A stretch of DNA of 64,000 nucleotides, from assembly GCF_015356765.1 (NCBI RefSeq), contig NZ_WTCQ01000001.1:186001-250000 (forward strand), given 5' to 3'. Positions within the stretch are counted from its first letter, which is position 1; each line of letters begins with the position of its first letter. The notes beneath the pieces are model-generated. The model saw only the letters and a list, made by a program, of their open reading frames with translations. It was not told the origin of the DNA and did not search any database. Made by a program: the position numbers and the translations under genes. Of this stretch, positions 44,796 through 53,696 are shown piece by piece. The stretch is from Candidatus Clavichlamydia salmonicola (lineage in GTDB: Bacteria; Chlamydiota; Chlamydiia; Chlamydiales; Chlamydiaceae).

Positions 44796-46394
44796 TTAAT
44801 CATCATAGCTACGGGTAACTCTTAAAATCTCATCAGTTGTTGTGATTCCTTTCATAATCAACTCCATTCCATGAAACATAAGCGGTTTAAAACTTTTCTT
44901 TTTAGCTAACTCTCGGACCCTTAAGGCGGTTCGATCTGTTGCCATCATAGATCTTAATTCTGTATCAATGACGAGTAATTCATAAATCCCTTGTCTATAT
45001 TTATATCCTGAACCAAAGCACTCTGAACAACCTTTTCCCCGAAATAACATTTTACCTTCTGGATCTACATGATGTTTAATTAAAAAGATTTTTTCTGCAT
45101 CAGAAGGAGTATAAGACTCTTTACATTGAGGACAGATCTTCCTCACCAAACGTTGAGCAACAACACCTATAACAGTTGAAGAAAGCAAATAAGGCTCTAT
45201 TCCCATATCTGCTAACCGAGGTAATGCCGAAAGCGCATCATTAGTGTGTAGAGTACTTAATACTAAATGCCCAGTAAGCGAAGCTCTAATAGCAATATCA
45301 GCTGTTTCTGAATCTCGAATCTCCCCAATCATAATGACATCTGGATCTTGTCTAAGAATATGTCGTAAGCCTTTAGAAAAGGTCATTCCTATCTTTGAAT
45401 GCACAGTAATTTGAGAAATTCCTTGGAATTTATACTCTACTGGATCTTCTATTGTCATGATATTTGTAGTTTCTTTATACAAATCTGAAATTGCACCATA
45501 AAGAGTGGTAGTTTTCCCACTTCCTGTTGGTCCTGTGACTAAAATGATTCCTTCAGGAGATGTAATAAGTTTACGAAAATCTTCAAAAATAGCTGTTGGC
45601 ATGCCTAATTGATCTATCCCAGGAACCACATTTTCTCTATCTAAAATACGCAAGACAATGCGCTCTCCATTCATGATAGGAACAGAACTCACTCTTAAAT
45701 CAACAGTACGGCCACCTATTTTTAATTTGATCCTTCCATCTTGGGGCAATCGATGTTCCGCTATATCCATAGATGCCATCACTTTAATTCGTGTGATTAA
45801 TGCATTGCGATAGGCTTTGGGAGGAGAATGTCTTCCTTGCAATACTCCATCTATTCGATAGCGAATCTTTAAATCATTCTCAAATGGCTCAAAATGAATA
45901 TCTGACGCTCTTTCTTTGATAGCTTCTTTTAAAATCAGATTTAATAAACGAATAATAGGCGCTTCATCACCCCCTCCTAATAAATCTTCAGAATCTTCTA
46001 TTGCTTCTCGAGATTTATCATATTTATTTTCTTCCCCTTCTGAAAGATGCGCTAAAAAATCAGATGCTGCTCCTTCTTTTCCAGCATAACTACTTCTAAG
46101 CACCCGAACAATTTCTTCTTCAGGAACTAAGACCATTTCAATAGGCTTATCCAATAATAAGCTAAGCTCATCTATAGGACTATTATTCAATGCCTCTGAA
46201 ACAGCAACCAAGATTTTATCCTGCATTTCTATAATAGGAATTATCTTGTGATGATCTAAAAAAGAATATGGAATTTTTTGTAATAACCCATGTGGAACTT
46301 TACTATCATCTATGACTTGTATTAACAAAAGTCCTGTTTTTGAGTCATATATTGGATTATTTTCATATTTTTTAGGACTGTCCATCATACTCAT
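44796..46394 (-). CDS. gspE: Type II secretion ATPase GspE
   Basis: 532 residues. Walker A is [10 protein letters not shown] (about 293-302), the Asp box is MTIEDPVEY, Walker B is VIMIGEIRD and the His box lies in TLHTNDA. A C4 zinc element (CPQC ... CSEC) follows in the C-terminal part. It powers pseudopilus assembly. Of four in-frame ATG codons I choose 46394, because AGGA lies 6 bp upstream; this leaves a 23-bp overlap with gspD. Matches CT571, so the T2S order D-E-F-G is kept. Confidence 0.95.
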   Translation of the reverse strand: MSMMDSPKKYENNPIYDSKTGLLLIQVIDDSKVPHGLLQKIPYSFLDHHKIIPIIEMQDKILVAVSEALNNSPIDELSLLLDKPIEMVLVPEEEIVRVLRSSYAGKEGAASDFLAHLSEGEENKYDKSREAIEDSEDLLGGGDEAPIIRLLNLILKEAIKERASDIHFEPFENDLKIRYRIDGVLQGRHSPPKAYRNALITRIKVMASMDIAEHRLPQDGRIKLKIGGRTVDLRVSSVPIMNGERIVLRILDRENVVPGIDQLGMPTAIFEDFRKLITSPEGIILVTGPTGSGKTTTLYGAISDLYKETTNIMTIEDPVEYKFQGISQITVHSKIGMTFSKGLRHILRQDPDVIMIGEIRDSETADIAIRASLTGHLVLSTLHTNDALSALPRLADMGIEPYLLSSTVIGVVAQRLVRKICPQCKESYTPSDAEKIFLIKHHVDPEGKMLFRGKGCSECFGSGYKYRQGIYELLVIDTELRSMMATDRTALRVRELAKKKSFKPLMFHGMELIMKGITTTDEILRVTRSYDD

Positions 46395-48777
46395 TATTAG
46401 TCCTTGCATTCGTTTTCAACAAAAGTTTATCTGCTTCTGCCTGTATAAATTTTTCATGTAACAGCTGTTGATATCTTTCTTTAGCAGATACTAATGCTTG
46501 TGCTAACTCTTCACCATCACCATGTCTTAACTCATAGCGTTCCATTTTTTCTTCATACTCTACAGTAGCCGCATCAGGAATAATCTTAGGGGTAATAAAC
46601 ACGAACATCTCAGTACTAGACATATCAGAACCACTCATTCCAAATAATTTACCCAATCCTGGAATATCACCTAAAAAAGGAATCCCATTTTTACTAGATC
46701 CATTACTTTTACGGCGTAATCCACCTAAAATTACTGTTTCTCCATTAGCAATGCGTACCTGATTAGTAATGTGTCTCCGGGTTACATCAGGACGATCAGT
46801 AATAACACCTTGAGTAGTATCAAATGTAATATCTGTATCTAATAAGACATATTCCCTATCTCCATCACTTTCTTTTTCACCACTATTGATAGTAGGAAGT
46901 ATACGAATAGTAATTCCATATTGAGCTCTCTTAAACTGTGTAACATGATCAGAATCTTTTTCTGACCCTGAAATGTCTGCAATAGCTATTGAAATTTCTT
47001 CTACGATAGCAATCGTTGCCGGAGTGCGATTCAATGTCATAATAGAAGGACTTGCATTGATTTGAATATCTTCCTGGGACATTAAAAACTGATATGCAAG
47101 ATCATAAGCAGGCATTTTTTGATCTGCTGCTTTAGAAAATACAAAATCTAAAATTCCTGTTTTTCCATTAAGTTGGGCACCTGAATTAGAAACACCTTTT
47201 GCAAATGCATCTCCCAAACGTAATAAATTCATCCCACTATGCCTACTGGACGATACTTTTCTTTCAAATAGTAAGACCTCAATATTAATCATTCGCTTAG
47301 GAATATCTAACTTTTTCAGCAATGATCGTATTTGAGAAACTTTATCTTTTTCTGTGACCATGACAAGCGTTCCTGTTTTTGTATCTACAACAAAATCTGA
47401 AGCACTTGTTTTAAAATTCACTAACGTATTATTAGAATGACTATTAGCACCTTCTCCACCTGGATTTACAGAAAATCCTTCAGAAGAAAAGGATGATTTA
47501 TCATGTTTAATATTTTTAATGTTTTCATCTACGCCACGAAGTTGAATAGTTGGACGAGAAACATAAGTAGGCTTTTCAGTCATCTTTGTCTCTTCATGAT
47601 TCCATAATGAATGTACCTTACTCAATAATGTAGCCAACTCTTCTGGATCTGAGTGTTTAACTTTGTACCAAAAAATTGTTTTTTCAGTTGGGCTATTCAT
47701 TCCCTCTTCAATACTTTTAATAAGTTTAGCTGCCTTATCAACATATTCTTGTGGGCCACTCAAAAACAAAACATTACCTTGCTTATCTAAAGAAAGGACT
47801 ATTAACTTTTCATCTGCTCCACTTTCTTGTGCAAACTCTGTAAACTGTTGCTTAAAAGTTGCTTGTAAAACCGCTTTTATTTCATGTACATCTGTTTTAC
47901 ATAGATTAATTAATCGAAAATCTTGCTTTAAACGTCCATTAGCAGAAGCAAAATCATAAAATTTTAATAATTCAAGAATTTCATGAACAGGACCACAAAT
48001 AAATACTTTCCCTGCAATATGTTCAATATCTACAGAAGTAGCTCTAGCAAATTTTCTTAAAATACGCACATTCAAAGAAAGATCTGTTTCTAATCCAGAC
48101 AAAACAAAGCAAGCGCGTGAATGTGGCGGGACAATAGATAAAGCTTCGCGCGAATTGCACATAACATTTATGCCAGAATTTTTTCCTGTCATAAAATATA
48201 TCTCAGAAACAAAAGGATTTAATTCCTTTGCTCCTATACCAAACACATTTAAAACTAAAGAAAGACACTCTGACCATGCTTCACATGGCACTGGAAATTC
48301 TGATAATAACGATAACTTAATTTTGCCAACGTCATCAGGAATAAGATAAATTTTATCTCTTTTTCCATATTCCATTATTAGCTGAGAAACAGTGATTTCC
48401 GGGCTATGCCACAAAGCATCTGCCTCTAGTCCCTCTCCTTGAAAAGTTATAACTTTTTTCCAATCATCTCGGAGACGTGATAGTTCATCTTTTACTACAA
48501 TAATTTTCTCAGCTAATTGAGAAAATGCTAAATCTTCTTTACCCTCTGCTAATAATCGCCCTCCTTCCTCATATAATGCCTCTAAGTGTTTTCTACTTTC
48601 CAGCATAGCTTTATTAAATTTTTGAGCGAGATTACCTTCTTCATGCAAAGCATTATTAAGTAAAAATTGTTCTTTTTTTTCTTGAATGGTTAAAGCTTGG
48701 GCTGTGCCAAAGAAAAACACTCCAGCTATAAATAACATACAATAAAAAAGTGAGCTTATGGATAGTCTTGTATTCAT
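46372..48777 (-). CDS. gspD: Type II secretion secretin GspD
   Basis: 801 residues. Signal peptide at about 1-28 (cleavage near TAQA). A long N-terminal region with a coiled-coil-like stretch (about 35-100) precedes N-domains. The secretin core occupies about 480-745 and shows VRIANGETVILGGLRR and GIPFLGDIPGLGKLFG, the hallmark secretin motifs. It forms the outer-membrane channel. The coiled-coil insertion before the N domains is unlike enterobacterial GspD. Its ATG overlaps the preceding gene by 4 bp. Matches CT572. Confidence 0.93.
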   Translation of the reverse strand: MNTRLSISSLFYCMLFIAGVFFFGTAQALTIQEKKEQFLLNNALHEEGNLAQKFNKAMLESRKHLEALYEEGGRLLAEGKEDLAFSQLAEKIIVVKDELSRLRDDWKKVITFQGEGLEADALWHSPEITVSQLIMEYGKRDKIYLIPDDVGKIKLSLLSEFPVPCEAWSECLSLVLNVFGIGAKELNPFVSEIYFMTGKNSGINVMCNSREALSIVPPHSRACFVLSGLETDLSLNVRILRKFARATSVDIEHIAGKVFICGPVHEILELLKFYDFASANGRLKQDFRLINLCKTDVHEIKAVLQATFKQQFTEFAQESGADEKLIVLSLDKQGNVLFLSGPQEYVDKAAKLIKSIEEGMNSPTEKTIFWYKVKHSDPEELATLLSKVHSLWNHEETKMTEKPTYVSRPTIQLRGVDENIKNIKHDKSSFSSEGFSVNPGGEGANSHSNNTLVNFKTSASDFVVDTKTGTLVMVTEKDKVSQIRSLLKKLDIPKRMINIEVLLFERKVSSSRHSGMNLLRLGDAFAKGVSNSGAQLNGKTGILDFVFSKAADQKMPAYDLAYQFLMSQEDIQINASPSIMTLNRTPATIAIVEEISIAIADISGSEKDSDHVTQFKRAQYGITIRILPTINSGEKESDGDREYVLLDTDITFDTTQGVITDRPDVTRRHITNQVRIANGETVILGGLRRKSNGSSKNGIPFLGDIPGLGKLFGMSGSDMSSTEMFVFITPKIIPDAATVEYEEKMERYELRHGDGEELAQALVSAKERYQQLLHEKFIQAEADKLLLKTNARTNNEYDGQS
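46401..46405 (-). promoter_or_regulatory. Ribosome binding site deciding the gspE start
   Basis: AAGGA on the minus strand, 6 bp before the ATG at 46394; it lies inside the reading frame used from the ATG at 46409. Confidence 0.5.
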
Positions 48778-50054
48778 GATTTTTGTCTCTCTTTCTCTTG
48801 CTTAAGTAGCATGGATCCAGCTGAAGAAAGCTGTGTACCTTCTCCTGTTTTTTTTATTTTTAATAATATAGGCTCTGATTTACTTCTTAAGCTATTGAAT
48901 AAAGATCCTTTTATTGTTAGGCATTTATTTTCTTTAATAATTTTTTCAAAAACAAATAATGGTCCTATAGAACGTCTTTCCACATAAGCATCTAAATCTT
49001 CTAGGGTAGAGATTTTTTTCCACTGTCCAGATTCTTTTAATAACCAATCTGAAGGATCTAAAATAATACGCTTACCATTAGAGAATTCTATAATAGGGCG
49101 ATCTAATGACTGCATTCCTACAAAATGCACTTCTTTTCCAAAATCTAAAAGCTCTTTAGAAGGATCTTTAAACTGTATTAAAGAATAGACTACTTTAGTA
49201 AGACCCTCTGTATCCCATAATTCACAAATCATGATACTTTCAGTAACGCTGCGTATAAATAAAATAGGTTGATTCTCTGTTTCTATTACTTTTGGAGCTA
49301 ACATCCATTGATTTGCTCTTCGGATTAAATAATCTCCAGCTTTGACAAAACAAGTATAAAGCTGGCCATTTTCTTCAAAATCAATCCGTTCTTTATCTTT
49401 GTAAGAAGAAAAGTGATCTCCACCATAGTGAAGCAATATGAGATCTTTTCCTACCCATCGAGCCTTCTGCTTTAGAAAGAGTGTATTATCAACTTTTTGT
49501 CCATTGATCATAAAATCAAAGGTAGTTATCCCTTTTTCTAGAATTGGAACACTAAATTCTTTTTTTACTTCCTGTGAAGAGACTTTCATTAAAGAAAATA
49601 GGGCCTCATTTTCTTTAAGATGCTCTAATCTAATTGTAATCTTACTTTCAGAATTCTTTATAAAATCATAAAAAAGAGTTCCTTCTCCATCTTTTTTCGC
49701 ATAATAAAGCTTTAGCTCTTGTCCTACTCGAAACTCTTCCTTCTTAGAGGTCCCTTGCAATTGAAAATAAATACTTTGTTTATCTGAGTCTGGTCTTTCA
49801 TTTATTCCACAAAAAACCAAGTCTCTTTGTATATCTTCTTTAACCCTTTCTAAAGAAGGTTCAAAGGGGTTAAAAAGATTTTCTAAAATCGAAAAAGTAG
49901 GTCCTTCCTTCTGAAAAATATTTAATAAAGCTGGCGGTAATTTTTGCGCTACAGAAGCTGTAAAATTACCACATAATGCTACTAATATCGCCCAAAAATA
50001 AAAGATACAGGCAGAGCCCCATGCAAAAAATCGTAACAAGAAAAAACGATGCAT
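48774..50054 (-). CDS. Hypothetical protein at the head of the T2S operon (CT573-like)
   Basis: 426 residues. One hydrophobic segment near the N-terminus (about 5-35) should anchor it with the rest in the periplasm. Two similar stretches built of beta-strand-like alternation occur (about 90-165 and 200-270), possibly repeated domains. No enzymatic motif. It directly precedes gspD with an ATGA overlap, the place held by gspC in classical operons, and a single-anchor periplasmic protein would suit a GspC-like linker, but no homology-region motif is visible. Matches CT573. Confidence 0.65.
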   Translation of the reverse strand: MHRFFLLRFFAWGSACIFYFWAILVALCGNFTASVAQKLPPALLNIFQKEGPTFSILENLFNPFEPSLERVKEDIQRDLVFCGINERPDSDKQSIYFQLQGTSKKEEFRVGQELKLYYAKKDGEGTLFYDFIKNSESKITIRLEHLKENEALFSLMKVSSQEVKKEFSVPILEKGITTFDFMINGQKVDNTLFLKQKARWVGKDLILLHYGGDHFSSYKDKERIDFEENGQLYTCFVKAGDYLIRRANQWMLAPKVIETENQPILFIRSVTESIMICELWDTEGLTKVVYSLIQFKDPSKELLDFGKEVHFVGMQSLDRPIIEFSNGKRIILDPSDWLLKESGQWKKISTLEDLDAYVERRSIGPLFVFEKIIKENKCLTIKGSLFNSLRSKSEPILLKIKKTGEGTQLSSAGSMLLKQEKERQKS

Positions 50055-50164
50055 ATAATAAAACTGGCCAGCTCCTGCTCAGAAATATAAATCCATTACT
50101 ATATTAATAGGAAATTATAACAAAAAATTATAAAAATCAATTTATAACAGAATAATATAAAATT

Positions 50165-50196
50165 AAATCTAATTAATTTTAAAATTAATTAGATTT
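50165..50196. repeat. Perfect 32-bp palindrome
   Basis: The arms AAATCTAATTAATTTT and AAAATTAATTAGATTT are exact complements with no spacer. It may act as terminator of the CopB/CopD unit (minus strand, about 200 bp beyond copD), as an operator, or be a hairpin left by rearrangement. Confidence 0.75.
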
Positions 50197-50270
50197 TCAT
50201 ATGATTTTCAATTTGATCATGCAAACCAAATCTTAAAAAGAATAGCCTTTAAAGACAATACGCTATCTTG

Positions 50271-50336
50271 ATTCATAGAAGCACGCTCTTCTTATCTCTA
50301 AGAAACTCCTATAACTGCTTATGAATGATTTTTTTT
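50271..50336 (+). terminator. Plus-strand compound hairpin with T-run
   Basis: Outer arms ATTCATA/TATGAAT (50271-50277, 50320-50326), a second helix AGCA/TGCT and an inner stem TTCTTA-TCTC-TAAGAA (50289-50304) stack into one structure, followed after two bases by T8 (50329-50336). This is the form of an intrinsic terminator on the plus strand, yet no plus-strand gene lies within 10 kb upstream, so it may end a small RNA. Confidence 0.5.
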
Positions 50337-50396
50337 GAGTCTTTCAAAGCTGCTAATTGTAAGAGATAAAATTTGTACTTCTAGTGATACCTTATT

Positions 50397-51953
50397 TTAA
50401 TGGAAGATAGCAGCAGTTGTTGATGTAGAACTATCGGCAGCATTTTGCAACAACTGTAATGCTTGGTTCATATTTTGCATACTTTGCTCTCCTAGTGACT
50501 GAGCTTGACCTGCTAATTGTCCATATACACCACTTATTTGTTGTAATGTGGTAGATGTCGCTTGAGCCTCCCCTTCTCTTACTTGTGCTGCTGCAATCTG
50601 TGTTTGGTATATTGAACCTGCTATACCATCAACACCTTGCACAAGTAAGTTAGACAACATAGCTACTTTAGAAGCATTATCTAGAAATATTCCCATTTTC
50701 TCTACACCTTTTCCAGCAGAACTCTTTATAGCACTAAAACCTCGGGACATTTTCTCCTTCCATTGTGGGTTATTAAGAGCCTCATCAATACTTTCAGCCT
50801 TTTGACTAGATTGATTTTTAACAACATCCACTTGTTGCTCTGCTTTTTTTTGCGCAGTCATTTTTGAATTTGCTTGTGCTTGTTGAGCCGCGGATCCCTT
50901 ACTAGCTTTACTTTTAGTTGTTGCATTAGCAACTGTCTCTGCTACATTACTTTCTGCTGTTTCAGAAGCCTTCGATGCCTTCATAGCAGAAGCTTCTTGC
51001 ATCGAAGCTCTTTTTAACACTGCTTCTTTTGCTAATTGTGCCTGTGTGGCTTTTGAAGCTGCTGTAGCTCCTCCTGCTCCTCCTGTTGCGCCAGCAACAT
51101 CATCCATGATCTTTCCTCCTTCTCCTACAACGCCCTTACCAGCACCTACTCCAGCAGCAGATGCAGCAGCAGTTTCTTTTGTAAAAATGGCAGATCCCAA
51201 TTTAGCACTACTTTCTGTAATAACACCTACCATCCCCATTGCTCCTGCGGCTGCAAAAGCACATATATTCATAACTCCTGATACCAATTGCTGCTGAGCT
51301 TGTAATAATGTAGCATCAGATTGTGCTGCCGCTTGGGCTCTAATAGCATCGCCTATTTGAGGAGCTAGCGCTAATTGAGCTTGTATATCTGAATTTTGTG
51401 CTTTAAATTGCTCTGAAAAAGAGCCAGAATTTGCTTTTGCTAATAAAGTTAATACCAATCCTAATAAAGCTAAAAAGCCCATATCTTTTTTTATCATCTC
51501 ACCTTGTACTGTTGCTTTAGGAGGTGGCAGAAAAGCTGTTGATCCAACTGTTGTATCTGGATCAATAAATTGTAGGTTTGTAATTTCTTTAACATCTTTT
51601 GTTTGAATCTGAGATGCTTTTTCTATCTTATCTTGCATTAAGACGCTCATTTCCATGGTAGGACCATTTGGAAGAGCTTTAGGTCTACCAAAAGAATCTA
51701 CAAAGACTGTTTCTTTAACAGGACCAGTAGTACTTGTTCCTTTTGGTTGAATAAAACCATCTGGTAGCTTCCCTCCATCCATCATTGCAGCATCTGGACC
51801 ACTTGAGGTAGGAGCTTTAGCATTTGCTGATGCGGGATCTATTGGAGCATTTGTCTGTAAGACATTTTTTTTAACTGTGGAAAGAAGATTTTGCCAAGCA
51901 AATTGATTACTACTTTGACTACCACTTGATGATGGATCTATACTTGAACTCAT
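50397..51953 (-). CDS. copD: Type III translocator CopD-like protein (CT579-like)
   Basis: 518 residues, Ala/Ser/Gln-rich. A hydrophobic segment at about 158-174 (MGFLALLGLVLTLLA) and a second weaker one at about 225-245 (MNICAFAAAGAMGMVGV) could insert in host membranes. The C-terminal 130 residues are helical and amphipathic. No Sec signal, as expected for a type III substrate. Gene order chaperone-CopB-CopD matches CT576-578-579. The central about 250-390 region is low-complexity (Ala, Lys, Ser). CopD pairs with CopB to form the translocon pore. Confidence 0.75.
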   Translation of the reverse strand: MSSSIDPSSSGSQSSNQFAWQNLLSTVKKNVLQTNAPIDPASANAKAPTSSGPDAAMMDGGKLPDGFIQPKGTSTTGPVKETVFVDSFGRPKALPNGPTMEMSVLMQDKIEKASQIQTKDVKEITNLQFIDPDTTVGSTAFLPPPKATVQGEMIKKDMGFLALLGLVLTLLAKANSGSFSEQFKAQNSDIQAQLALAPQIGDAIRAQAAAQSDATLLQAQQQLVSGVMNICAFAAAGAMGMVGVITESSAKLGSAIFTKETAAASAAGVGAGKGVVGEGGKIMDDVAGATGGAGGATAASKATQAQLAKEAVLKRASMQEASAMKASKASETAESNVAETVANATTKSKASKGSAAQQAQANSKMTAQKKAEQQVDVVKNQSSQKAESIDEALNNPQWKEKMSRGFSAIKSSAGKGVEKMGIFLDNASKVAMLSNLLVQGVDGIAGSIYQTQIAAAQVREGEAQATSTTLQQISGVYGQLAGQAQSLGEQSMQNMNQALQLLQNAADSSTSTTAAIFH

Positions 51954-51980
51954 AAATAAATTATTCCTTTTCTATTATTT

Positions 51981-53663
51981 TTAAACAGGCGAAGCCATAC
52001 CAGCTGCAATACTTTGCAATGCTTTCGTTAAATTGCCATATGTTTTACCTAAACTCGTTTCTAATGTTTGTGTTGAAGATATTTGCTTGCTTGCTACAGC
52101 AGTAGCTTGAGACCAAAAAGCGGCAAAAGCTTCATTTTCACTTGCTTGAGCGCTAATATTTCCTAATTGTTTTTGTAATCCAGCTAATTCTTTCTTTAAA
52201 GCTGACAACTCTAAATCTTTAATACCCATAGCTAACTGTGGTAAAGCTAAAACAACTGCTACACTCGTATTTAAGGTATTATTAGAAGCTATGTCCATAA
52301 TTTTGCCAAAAGCTGGACTTTTGTCTCTAATGACCTCTTCGCCTGCTCTTTGGAATCCTGAAACCTTATCCCTAACTTGTGTAATTTTATCTAAAAGTGG
52401 TTGTATTCGATCCTTTACAGATCTCATTACAGCACTTATAACTTGTTGAGCAAAATCTTTAGCACTTGTAGCCATCTGAGTGATAACTCTAAGAATAGTC
52501 TGAGCAAGAGTAGAAGCTACTGCTGAAGCAACACCCTCTGTTACTGCTACTGTGGCTCCTTCTACTGCTGCAAGAGCTACTCCTTCTGCTACTCCTTCTA
52601 CCACACCAAGCGCGACACCTTCTGCTACTCCTACAGCTACTCCTTCTGCTACTCCTACAACAGCGCCCTCAGCTGCTGCTGTAGCACCTGCTGCTGTTGC
52701 TTCCCCTGCCATAATTGCTGCATCCACAGGAGCCATCACAGCAGCTCCTATACCACATGAAACAAGCGCTATGATTAAAGTAACAACAGCTAAAGCAACC
52801 CCTATACCTATTGCAATTGCAGAAGCTGTTGATAATCCTCCGTGTGCTTCTGATCCTTTATCTATTTCAGCCTGTTTTTTTATATGGTCTTGTCGCACTC
52901 GACTAAGTTCTTTAGATGACACTAATGAATTTCGACTCGATGCATCTTGCATTTCTTGAACGCCTGAATAGGACTCTAACGCAGATGTAACTTGATCATT
53001 TAAATTAGACAATGCTGCACTAAAAGCTGCTGCTATTTCTTGCATCTCGGTAGAAGGTAATCTTTTTGGCAATGGTAATGCTACTATACCTGCTAGATTA
53101 GATTTAGGAATTGTACCTTTGATAGAAGCATAGATAATCTCTTGTATCTGAGCTTGGGTTAATCCCTTTGTATTAGTTTTTGCTCCAGTAATACTGTCAA
53201 TATCTTGCACTGGACCAGCTTGACCAGCAGCTCTTAACTGCGATGCTGATTTATTACTCCCTTGAGTTTGATTAGCCTTTTCATCTTTTGAAATATCCTC
53301 TTCTTCCAAATCTTCATCAGAAAATTGCTGATTAAAGCCTCCCTGATCATTAATCTGAAAGGCTCCAACTGTTTGTGCCGCTTGAAGATTTGTTAATGAT
53401 GAAGCATAGCTCTTGTTAGCAAGGTCAGATCCTGCAACATGGGATACATTTGCTTGCGGTACTCCCATTTGTGGATTAACACCTTGAGCATAATCAAATT
53501 GATTAGTCCCAGTGCCTATATCTCCTTGGCCTGCTGCAGCTGTTACTTGTTTATTTTCAGCCCCTACCCGATCTTTTGGATTAACAACTGGTGTAGATGA
53601 ATAAACCTGATTTTGAATTGTTGGCCCATTAGATCCAGGAACCCCTCCAGCTGACATACCCAT
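51981..53663 (-). CDS. copB: Type III translocator CopB-like protein (CT578-like)
   Basis: 560 residues. The first about 170 residues are Gln/Asn/Gly-rich and probably disordered, with a short acidic cluster (DEDLEEEDISKDE, about 117-129). A membrane helix lies at about 280-310 (SAIAIGIGVALAVVTLIIALV). Directly after it is a long Ala/Gly/Val/Glu repeat tract (about 332-379). A coiled-coil-like C-terminal part follows. This layout fits the large translocator YopB/CopB; the chaperone gene lies 33 bp upstream. CT577, which separates the two in C. trachomatis, is absent. Confidence 0.75.
   Translation of the reverse strand: MGMSAGGVPGSNGPTIQNQVYSSTPVVNPKDRVGAENKQVTAAAGQGDIGTGTNQFDYAQGVNPQMGVPQANVSHVAGSDLANKSYASSLTNLQAAQTVGAFQINDQGGFNQQFSDEDLEEEDISKDEKANQTQGSNKSASQLRAAGQAGPVQDIDSITGAKTNTKGLTQAQIQEIIYASIKGTIPKSNLAGIVALPLPKRLPSTEMQEIAAAFSAALSNLNDQVTSALESYSGVQEMQDASSRNSLVSSKELSRVRQDHIKKQAEIDKGSEAHGGLSTASAIAIGIGVALAVVTLIIALVSCGIGAAVMAPVDAAIMAGEATAAGATAAAEGAVVGVAEGVAVGVAEGVALGVVEGVAEGVALAAVEGATVAVTEGVASAVASTLAQTILRVITQMATSAKDFAQQVISAVMRSVKDRIQPLLDKITQVRDKVSGFQRAGEEVIRDKSPAFGKIMDIASNNTLNTSVAVVLALPQLAMGIKDLELSALKKELAGLQKQLGNISAQASENEAFAAFWSQATAVASKQISSTQTLETSLGKTYGNLTKALQSIAAGMASPV
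52527..52670 (-). repeat. Tandem repeat coding for (GVAEGVA)-type units in CopB
   Basis: Residues about 332-379 read as repeated units of six to eight residues around [GA]-V-[AV]-E-G-V. The DNA on the plus strand shows recurrent CTCCTTCTGCTACT-like strings, so the repetition is also nucleotide-level. Confidence 0.75.
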
Positions 53664-53696
53664 AAAAAACTTTTCCTTCCTTTCTTAAATATTTAT

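Larger units (their letters stand above)
50055..50396. other. Structured non-coding region between the T2S and Cop units
   Basis: 342 bp without a credible gene. It contains a perfect 32-bp A/T-rich palindrome (50165-50196) and a compound hairpin followed by T8 on the plus strand (50271-50336). The promoter of the T2S operon must also lie here on the minus strand, though I see no convincing -35/-10 pair. Confidence 0.6.

Noticed and set aside
52552-52959. Long plus-strand ORF of Ala/Thr/Pro/Ser repeats
   Set aside because: It is the reverse reading of the CopB repeat tract; the copB frame has the chaperone-linked context and a ribosome binding site.
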